Below are positions 58,764-64,000 of a stretch of DNA of 64,000 bases, piece after piece. Position numbers and translations under genes: made by a program. Each line of letters begins with the position of its first letter. Position 1 is the first letter of the stretch. This DNA comes from Phytohabitans houttuyneae (lineage in GTDB: Bacteria > Actinomycetota > Actinomycetes > Mycobacteriales > Micromonosporaceae). The stretch lies in the NCBI RefSeq assembly GCF_011764425.1, contig NZ_BLPF01000003.1, positions 1,178,001-1,242,000 of the forward strand, written 5' to 3'. Below the pieces are notes generated by a model, which saw nothing but the letters and a program-made list of their open reading frames with translations, had not been told where the DNA came from and made no database searches.

Positions 58764-60014
58764 TCAGCGGGTGGCCCCGGCGCGGCGCTTGTTGTAGATG
58801 TCGAACGCCACCGCGAGGAGCAGGACCAGGCCCTTCACCACGGACTGCGTCGACTGGTCGATGCCCATGAGCTGCATGCCGTTGCTCATCACCGCCATGA
58901 TCAGACCGCCGACCATGGCACCGACGACGGTGCCGACGCCGCCGGCCACGGCCGCTCCGCCGATGAACGCGGCGGCGATCGCATCGAGCTCGAACATGTT
59001 GCCGGCGGCCGGTTGCGCGCCGTTGGAACGCGAGGAGTAAATGACGCCGGCGGTACCGGCGAGCAGCCCCATGTTCACGAATATCCAGAAGTTGACCTTG
59101 CGCACCTTCACGCCGGAGAGCGTGGCGGCGGACAGGTTGCCGCCGATCGCGTACACCTGGCGGCCGAAGACGGTGTTCTGGGTCATCAGCCCGTACGCGA
59201 TCACCAGCACGGCCAGGATGATCAGCACGATCGGCAGGCCGCGGGCGTGGGCCAGCTGCCAGGCGAAGTACATGACCACCGCGCCGACCAGCAGCACCCG
59301 TGCGACGAACAGGGGGAACGACTCCACCGACTGCTGGTACCGGATCCGGGCCAGGCGGGTGCGGAACACGCTCACCGCGTACCCGATCACGGCGACGGCC
59401 GCGATGAGCAGGGTGAACGCGTCGTAGCCCTGCCCGCCGAGCAGGCCGTTGAGGAAGCCGCTGGCGACCTTCTGGTACTCGCTCGGGAACGGCGAGAGCG
59501 AGATGTTGTCGAGCACCTGCAGGGTCAGGCCGCGGAAGAGCAGCATGCCGGCGAGCGTGACGATGAACGCGGGCATGCCCACGTACGCCACCCAGAAGCC
59601 GTGCCACGCGCCGACCGCGACACCGACGGCGAGGGCGGCCGCGACGCCGACCCACCACGGGTACCCCTGCTGGATGACCAGCACGGCGGAGACCGCGCCG
59701 GTCAGCGCGACCACCGAGCCCACCGACAGGTCGATGTGCCCGGCGATGATCAGGATGACCATGCCGATCGCGAGCACCAGGATGTACGAGTACTGGAGCA
59801 CGATGTTGGTGATGTTGCCGGGGCTGAGCAGCACGCCGTCGGTCAGGAACGCGAAGAGCGCCACGATGACGACGAACGCGATGTAGATGCCGCTCTGCCG
59901 CAGGTTGCGCAGGATGAGCGTGCGCGGGTCGCTGGTGCCGGCGTGCAACGCCACGGCGGGGGCACTCCCGGACGACGCGAGCTCCGGTGTCGCGTCGGGC
60001 TTGATGCTGGTCAT
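58764..60014 (-). CDS. mmsB: monosaccharide ABC transporter permease (MmsB type)
   Basis: A 416-residue membrane permease of the BPD_transp_2 family with about ten to eleven helices. The segments [41 protein letters not shown] (EAA-like loop of sugar permeases), [19 protein letters not shown] and [25 protein letters not shown] are typical. Its length of just over 400 residues and pairing with MmsA and ChvE fit the multiple-monosaccharide transporter. Its ATG overlaps the stop of mmsA. Confidence 0.93.
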   Translation of the reverse strand: MTSIKPDATPELASSGSAPAVALHAGTSDPRTLILRNLRQSGIYIAFVVIVALFAFLTDGVLLSPGNITNIVLQYSYILVLAIGMVILIIAGHIDLSVGSVVALTGAVSAVLVIQQGYPWWVGVAAALAVGVAVGAWHGFWVAYVGMPAFIVTLAGMLLFRGLTLQVLDNISLSPFPSEYQKVASGFLNGLLGGQGYDAFTLLIAAVAVIGYAVSVFRTRLARIRYQQSVESFPLFVARVLLVGAVVMYFAWQLAHARGLPIVLIILAVLVIAYGLMTQNTVFGRQVYAIGGNLSAATLSGVKVRKVNFWIFVNMGLLAGTAGVIYSSRSNGAQPAAGNMFELDAIAAAFIGGAAVAGGVGTVVGAMVGGLIMAVMSNGMQLMGIDQSTQSVVKGLVLLLAVAFDIYNKRRAGATR

Positions 60015-61552
60015 CCGGCGAGCTCCTTCTCCTTCGTCATGAGCGCCATGAGGTTTTCCTGGGTGGCCTGGTCGACCGGCAGCTCACCGGTGATCCGCCC
60101 GGCCGAGAGCGTGTAGATCCGGTCGCACATCCCGAGCAGCTCGGGCAGCTCGGACGAGATCACGATGACCGCCTTGCCCTGCGCGACGAGGCGGTTGATG
60201 ATCGTGTAGATCTCGTACTTGGCGCCGACGTCGATGCCGCGGGTGGGCTCGTCCAGGATCAGCACGTCCGGGTCGGTGAACAGCCACTTCGACAGCACCA
60301 CCTTCTGCTGGTTGCCGCCGGACAGCGTGCCTACCGGGTCCATGACGCTTGGCGTCTTGATGTTCATGTCCTGCCGGCTCTCCTCGGCGATCTTGATCTC
60401 CTCGTTGCCGTTGACCCAGCCGGCGGTGGAGAGCTTGCCGAGCGCCGCGGCTGAGACGTTGGCCCGCACGTCGGCGATGAGGTTGAGGCCGTACCGCTTG
60501 CGGTCCTCGGTCGCGTACGCGATGCCGTTGTCGATCGCCTCCGCGACGCTGCGCGCCTTGACCGGCCGGCCGTGCATGAAGAGGCGGCCGCTGATGTCCC
60601 GCCCGTACGAGCGGCCGAACACGCTCATCGCGAGCTCGGTGCGTCCGGCGCCCATCAGCCCGGCGATGCCGACGACCTCGCCGGCCCGCACCGTGAGGCT
60701 GGCGCCGTCGACCACCTTGCGGGGCTGGACCGGATGCCACACGGTCCAGTCCTCGATCCGCAGCACCTCGTCGCCGGGCGTGGAGACCCGGTCGGGGTAG
60801 AAGCTGTCCAGGTCGCGGCCGACCATGCCGCGGATGATCCGCTCCTGGGTCACGTCGCCGGCGCGCATGTCGATCGTCTCGACCGTGCGGCCGTCGCGGA
60901 TCACGGTCGTGGAGTCGGCGATCGCGGTGATCTCGTTGAGCTTGTGCGAGATCATGATGCAGGTGATGCCCTCGTCGCGCAGCCGCCGCAGCAGGTTCAG
61001 CAGGTGCGCGGAGTCGATGTCGTTGAGCGCCGCCGTCGGCTCGTCGAGGATCAGCAGGCGCACCTCTTTGGACAGTGCCTTGGCGATCTCGACCAGCTGC
61101 TGCTTGCCGACGCCCAGCTGGATCACGGGGGAGACCGGGTTTTCGTCCAGGCCGACGGAGGTCAGCAGCCGTCCCGCGTCGGCGTTGGTGCGGTTCCAGT
61201 CGATGAAACCGCCGCGCCCGCGCCGCTCGTTGCCGAGGAAGATGTTTTCCGCGATCGACAGGTAGGGCACCAGGGCCAGCTCCTGGTGGATGATGACGAT
61301 CCCGACGGCCTCGCTGTCGCGGATGCCGCCGAAGTGCACCGCCCGCCCGTCGAAGACGATCTCGCCGTCGTAGCTGCCCGTCGGGTACACCCCGGACAGC
61401 ACCTTCATCAGGGTCGACTTGCCCGCCCCGTTTTCACCGCAGATCGCGTGGATCTCCCCGCGCCGGACGGCGAGCGACACGTCCTCGAGGGCCGTCACAC
61501 CGGGGAAGCGCTTGGTGATCCCGCGCATCTCGAGCAGTACGTCGTCGTCCAT
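60011..61552 (-). CDS. mmsA: monosaccharide ABC transporter ATPase (MmsA type, dual domain)
   Basis: A 513-residue protein with two ABC domains. The first has Walker [10 protein letters not shown], signature [15 protein letters not shown] and Walker [12 protein letters not shown]. The second has a degenerate P loop ([11 protein letters not shown]) and a normal signature [14 protein letters not shown] with [12 protein letters not shown], as usual in sugar importers. The segments [14 protein letters not shown] and [25 protein letters not shown] match MmsA closely. The ATG at 61552 has GAGGA immediately upstream. It supplies energy to MmsB for uptake of arabinose, xylose, galactose or glucose. 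Confidence 0.95.
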   Translation of the reverse strand: MDDDVLLEMRGITKRFPGVTALEDVSLAVRRGEIHAICGENGAGKSTLMKVLSGVYPTGSYDGEIVFDGRAVHFGGIRDSEAVGIVIIHQELALVPYLSIAENIFLGNERRGRGGFIDWNRTNADAGRLLTSVGLDENPVSPVIQLGVGKQQLVEIAKALSKEVRLLILDEPTAALNDIDSAHLLNLLRRLRDEGITCIMISHKLNEITAIADSTTVIRDGRTVETIDMRAGDVTQERIIRGMVGRDLDSFYPDRVSTPGDEVLRIEDWTVWHPVQPRKVVDGASLTVRAGEVVGIAGLMGAGRTELAMSVFGRSYGRDISGRLFMHGRPVKARSVAEAIDNGIAYATEDRKRYGLNLIADVRANVSAAALGKLSTAGWVNGNEEIKIAEESRQDMNIKTPSVMDPVGTLSGGNQQKVVLSKWLFTDPDVLILDEPTRGIDVGAKYEIYTIINRLVAQGKAVIVISSELPELLGMCDRIYTLSAGRITGELPVDQATQENLMALMTKEKELAG

Positions 61553-61585
61553 CCGTCCTCCTTCGTCACCGGCCAACAGCCAGGT

Positions 61586-61620
61586 GTCGGGCCCGGCGGT
61601 CGTGCCCCGCCGAGCCCGAC
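61586..61620 (-). terminator. intercistronic hairpin between chvE and mmsA
   Basis: A 14-base stem with one mismatch (61586-61599 with 61607-61620) and a seven-base loop starts nine bases after the chvE stop codon. It probably acts as an attenuator or RNA-stability element, so that binding protein exceeds the other subunits. Confidence 0.6.
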
Positions 61621-61628
61621 CGGTTCCG

Positions 61629-62768
61629 TTACTTGGCCTGGCCGGCGGCGACTTCCTCCGCCGTGTAGTAGCCGGAGTCGATGAGCTCCTTCTTGATGTC
61701 GTCCTTGTAGACGGTCACCACGGGCAGCAGGTACGACGGCACGACCTTGACGCCATTGTCGTACGTCTTTGTGTCGTTGGCCTGCGGCGCCTGCTTCTTC
61801 AGGAACGCCTCGGCCGCGATGACGGCCTGCTCGGCGAGGAGCCGGGTGTCCTTGAAGATCGTCGAGCTCTGCACGCCGTCATTGATCAGCTTGACCGACG
61901 CGATCTCGGCGTCCTGGCCGGTCACCACCGGGATCGGGTTGGCGGCCGTGCCGTAGCCCGCGTTCTGCAGGGCGGTGATGATGCCGCGGGACAGGCCGTC
62001 GTACGGCGACAGCACGCCGTTGACCTTGCTGCCGTCGTTGTACGTGGAGGTCAGCAGGTCCTCCATGCGCTTCTGCGCGGTCTCCTGCTGCCAGCGCAGG
62101 ATGGCCACCTTCTCGATGTTGGTCTGGCCCGACTTGACCACCAGCGACTTGTTGTCGATGAACGGCTTGAGCGTGTCCATCGCGCCGTCGAAGAAGAAGT
62201 GGGCGTTGTTGTCGTCGAGCGAGCCGGCGAAGAGCTCGATGTTGAACGGCCCGGTCTTGTCGCCCTTGGCGCCGTCCTTGGTCTGCAGCCCCAGACCGGT
62301 CAGCAGCGCGTTGGCCTGCGCAACGCCGACCTTGTAGTTGTCGAAGCTGACGTAGAAGTCGACGTTCTTGCTGTCCCGGATCAGCCGGTCGTAGGCGATC
62401 ACCGGGATCTTCTTGTCGGCGGCCGCCTGCAGCTGGCCGCTCAGCGCCGTGCCGTCGATGGCGGCGATGATCAGGACGTCCGCGCCCTGCGTGATCATCT
62501 GGTCGACCTGCTGGGACTGGGTGGGGATGTCGTCACCCGCGTACTGCAGGTCGACCTTGTACCCCTTGCCCTCCAGCTTCTCCTTGACCGAGTTGCCGTC
62601 GGCGATCCAGCGCTCCGAGGTCTGTGTGGGCATCGAGACGCCGATGGTCAGGTCCTTAGGGTCCTGACCTGAGGTGTCGGTGTCCCCACCGGCGCCCTCA
62701 CCGCCACAGGCCGCGAGGCTGAGCGCCAGGACGGCGCCGCCCAGAGCAGCCAGGAGCTTTCTGTTCAC
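61629..62768 (-). CDS. chvE: monosaccharide ABC transporter substrate-binding lipoprotein (ChvE type)
   Basis: A 379-residue lipoprotein; lipobox LSLAAC gives the anchored cysteine at residue 21. The periplasmic-binding fold I domain begins [39 protein letters not shown] and includes [45 protein letters not shown] and [17 protein letters not shown]. These are characteristic of ChvE/multiple-sugar-binding proteins. The GTG at 62768 has GGAGGGGAGA upstream. It is the first gene of the operon; a LacI-type operator lies 58 bases upstream. Expected ligands are arabinose, xylose, galactose or glucose. Confidence 0.95.
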   Translation of the reverse strand: MNRKLLAALGGAVLALSLAACGGEGAGGDTDTSGQDPKDLTIGVSMPTQTSERWIADGNSVKEKLEGKGYKVDLQYAGDDIPTQSQQVDQMITQGADVLIIAAIDGTALSGQLQAAADKKIPVIAYDRLIRDSKNVDFYVSFDNYKVGVAQANALLTGLGLQTKDGAKGDKTGPFNIELFAGSLDDNNAHFFFDGAMDTLKPFIDNKSLVVKSGQTNIEKVAILRWQQETAQKRMEDLLTSTYNDGSKVNGVLSPYDGLSRGIITALQNAGYGTAANPIPVVTGQDAEIASVKLINDGVQSSTIFKDTRLLAEQAVIAAEAFLKKQAPQANDTKTYDNGVKVVPSYLLPVVTVYKDDIKKELIDSGYYTAEEVAAGQAK

Positions 62769-62825
62769 GTTATCTCCCCTCCGGGACAGGTCGCATCCAC
62801 GCATGATGATCAGGTAGAGCCACAT

Positions 62826-62839
62826 TGTTAGCGCTCACA
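62826..62839 (-). promoter_or_regulatory. LacI/AraR-type operator of the sugar operon
   Basis: TGTTAGCGCTCACA differs by one base from the palindrome TGTTAGCGCTAACA used by many LacI-family sugar repressors. It lies 58 bases upstream of the chvE start codon. No repressor gene is adjacent within the window. Confidence 0.65.
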
Positions 62840-63135
62840 TCTGTGCCGTCAAGGCCCCTTGGTGGCATCCCGGCGTCACGGTCTCGTAACGAGTCCGACC
62901 CGGTAGCGCCAGCGAGTGGAACCCCGTCCCGACCTGGGCCGTCGCGGACCCGGTGGCCGATTTGCGGTGGAATGGCAACTCGCGGGCGCGGCTCCGTCAG
63001 GCCGCCCCGATCGTGCCAGGTTGGTGCCCGTGTGATCGTTCTCAGCGCGGCCCGCGGGGGTCCATAGTGGAGGGATCGGTCGCGCGGGTCGTGGTGGCGG
63101 CTGCCGCTGGCAAGACTACGTGGCGCCGGCGGCAG

Positions 63136-63243
63136 GCGCTTCGCGACACGGTGCACGCGGGGACACCGGCCGGCGCTGAGGTCCGCGGAGGCGAGCTGCC
63201 CGCGCTGGCTGCCCAGTGGTGGTGGCACGCGCTTCGCGACACG
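63136..63243. repeat. two-copy repeat with 93-base period
   Basis: GCGCTTCGCGACACG occurs at 63136-63150 and 63229-63243, with weaker similarity between the copies. Confidence 0.6.
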
Positions 63244-63549
63244 ATCCCCGAGGACGCATCGACCGGCGCCGTGGCCGGCGGTGGCGAACTGCGCGGGTAG
63301 GCCGCCGCCTGATCCGCGGCCGGCTCCCGCAGGCGGCAGGCGGCGGTGGACCGGGAGCGTAATTCCGGCCTGGCGGTCCGCGACGGTGACCCGTTGACGC
63401 CGCACTATTCCTGGTCCCTGGCGAGGGAGGGTGCGGCGAGCGAGTGGCCGTTCGCACTGGTGCGCGCGGTGTGCAGGCTTGTGCGCGCCCGCGGGTCGCG
63501 GTTGCGGAGGGACGCCGGCCTCACACACGTGCTGGTTTCTGTCCGAGAC

Positions 63550-63812
63550 GCGGTCGGGCTGCGGTGGCGAGGAGACACCGAGATGCTCGTGTCCGCCCCG
63601 GATGCGGTTGGGCCACTGCGGCGAACGGACGCCGACCCTTCTCGCGTGCCGGGTTCCGTCCGGGGCGCGGTCGGGCCCGGGTGGCGAGGGGACGCCGACG
63701 TGCTGGTTTCCGTCCCGGGCACGGTCGGGCCGCGGTGGCGGAGGGGCGTTTCCGTCCTGGACGCAGTTGGGGCGTGGCGGTGGAAGGAAGCCGGCGTCCC
63801 GGGCGCGGTTCG
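63550..63812. repeat. degenerate 54-bp minisatellite
   Basis: The core GCGGTCGGG (variants ACGGTCGGG, GCGGTTGGG, GCAGTTGGG) recurs at 63550, 63604, 63667, 63721 and about 63774, giving periods of 54, 63, 54 and 53 bases. Each is followed by a (G)GCGGTGGCGAGG-like block and preceded by GGTTTCCGTCC-like sequence. Translated, the units read LVSVRDAVGLRWRGDTEM and variants, but coding is doubtful. Confidence 0.65.
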
Positions 63813-64000
63813 ACCCCCGCGGCTAAGCGACCCCAACCCCACAAGCCGGCGCCACCGATCAGCCCCGCCCCCACCGGACGGCGTGCCCGCCGCGGCGGCG
63901 GCCAAGCCGGGCCGGGGCGAACCGGCCCTGCTCGGCGGACTGGCCGGGGCGCTGCCGCGGCCCGGCTGGTCGGTGTTCATCGCTTGCGTGGGGTGATCAG

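Larger units (their letters stand above)
62840..64000. other. repeat-rich region without a supported gene
   Basis: About 1.16 kb follow the chvE promoter to the end of the window. Both strands have long open frames, but their products are low-complexity and repetitive (Arg, Gly, Ala, Pro and Val), with more A/T-ending codons than real genes here and no recognisable domain. The stretch holds two repeat arrays, listed separately. Confidence 0.5.

Noticed and set aside
62770-63528. 252-codon minus-strand frame upstream of chvE
   Set aside because: It runs through the operator and promoter of the sugar operon, has no domain, and consists partly of the 93-base repeat.
63346-63996. 216-codon plus-strand frame over the 54-bp minisatellite
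   Set aside because: Many codons end in A or T and the product is only repeats and low-complexity sequence. A repeat protein cannot be excluded, but support is insufficient.

Overview
This is a high-GC actinobacterial chromosome segment, most likely from a plant-litter or soil member of the Micromonosporaceae. Pointers are codon third positions that are almost all G or C, many GTG starts, frequent apparently leaderless genes, DtxR/IdeR-type iron boxes, and secreted glycan-degrading enzymes with CBM2 modules and Thr/Pro linkers. The family-level placement is an inference. No tRNA, rRNA, CRISPR array, insertion sequence or prophage was seen.

Layout. At 0.1-4.7 kb a YceI-like protein is followed by two secreted CBM2 enzymes on the minus strand: a GH5 cellulase with a perfect CelR/CebR-type operator, and a PL9 pectate lyase. 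At 4.8-9.8 kb there is an iron-siderophore uptake operon (binding lipoprotein, two FecCD permeases, ATPase) and a siderophore-interacting reductase, each behind an iron box. From 9.9-13.2 kb come a TetR regulator, a SufR-like regulator beside a ferredoxin reductase reduced to its two ends, a small unknown gene and a solute-binding lipoprotein. A secreted PL1 pectate lyase lies at 13.4-15.0 kb. A stress-type cluster follows at 15.7-18.7 kb (short-chain dehydrogenase, DUF7218 protein, RsbW-like kinase, GAF-SpoIIE phosphatase). After a lower-GC patch with a DUF6082 gene come an orphan FN3-CBM2 secreted protein and a possible Clp_N-like protein.

The central part (22-34 kb) is rich in signalling. 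It holds a 1369-residue protein that fuses hybrid histidine kinase, receiver, PP2C phosphatase and RsbW kinase modules, with a STAS protein translationally coupled behind it; a frameshifted sensor kinase; a tiny Tat-type lipoprotein; an MMPL transporter; and a two-component pair. From 34-50 kb the genes are mixed housekeeping and accessory functions: GH4 glucosidase, AI-2E exporter family, a decayed PadR gene, holin-like and DUF3618 proteins, a GlxA-type regulator, a YCII plus ECF42 sigma pair, a vWA lipoprotein, a class III aminotransferase, an epoxide hydrolase, an HTH-GNAT fusion, a frameshifted secreted protein and YaaA. The last part (50-64 kb) has an APC permease, a PL3 pectate lyase, a glycosyltransferase carrying an in-frame minisatellite, a PhoX-like protein, and an arabinose/monosaccharide locus (chvE-mmsA-mmsB-araA). 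It ends in about 1.2 kb of repeat-rich, apparently non-coding DNA.

How it fits together. The secreted GH5, PL9, PL1 and PL3 enzymes attack cellulose and pectin, and the MmsAB/ChvE transporter with AraA would take up and isomerise L-arabinose released from pectin and arabinoxylan. Three LacI-type operator sequences appear in front of these genes, including one 13-bp element shared by PL1 and PL3 although they lie 40 kb apart. Gene decay is visible at several points: two single-base frameshifts, both explained by one missing G in a G run; two genes collapsed by internal deletion; and several GC-rich degenerate minisatellites.
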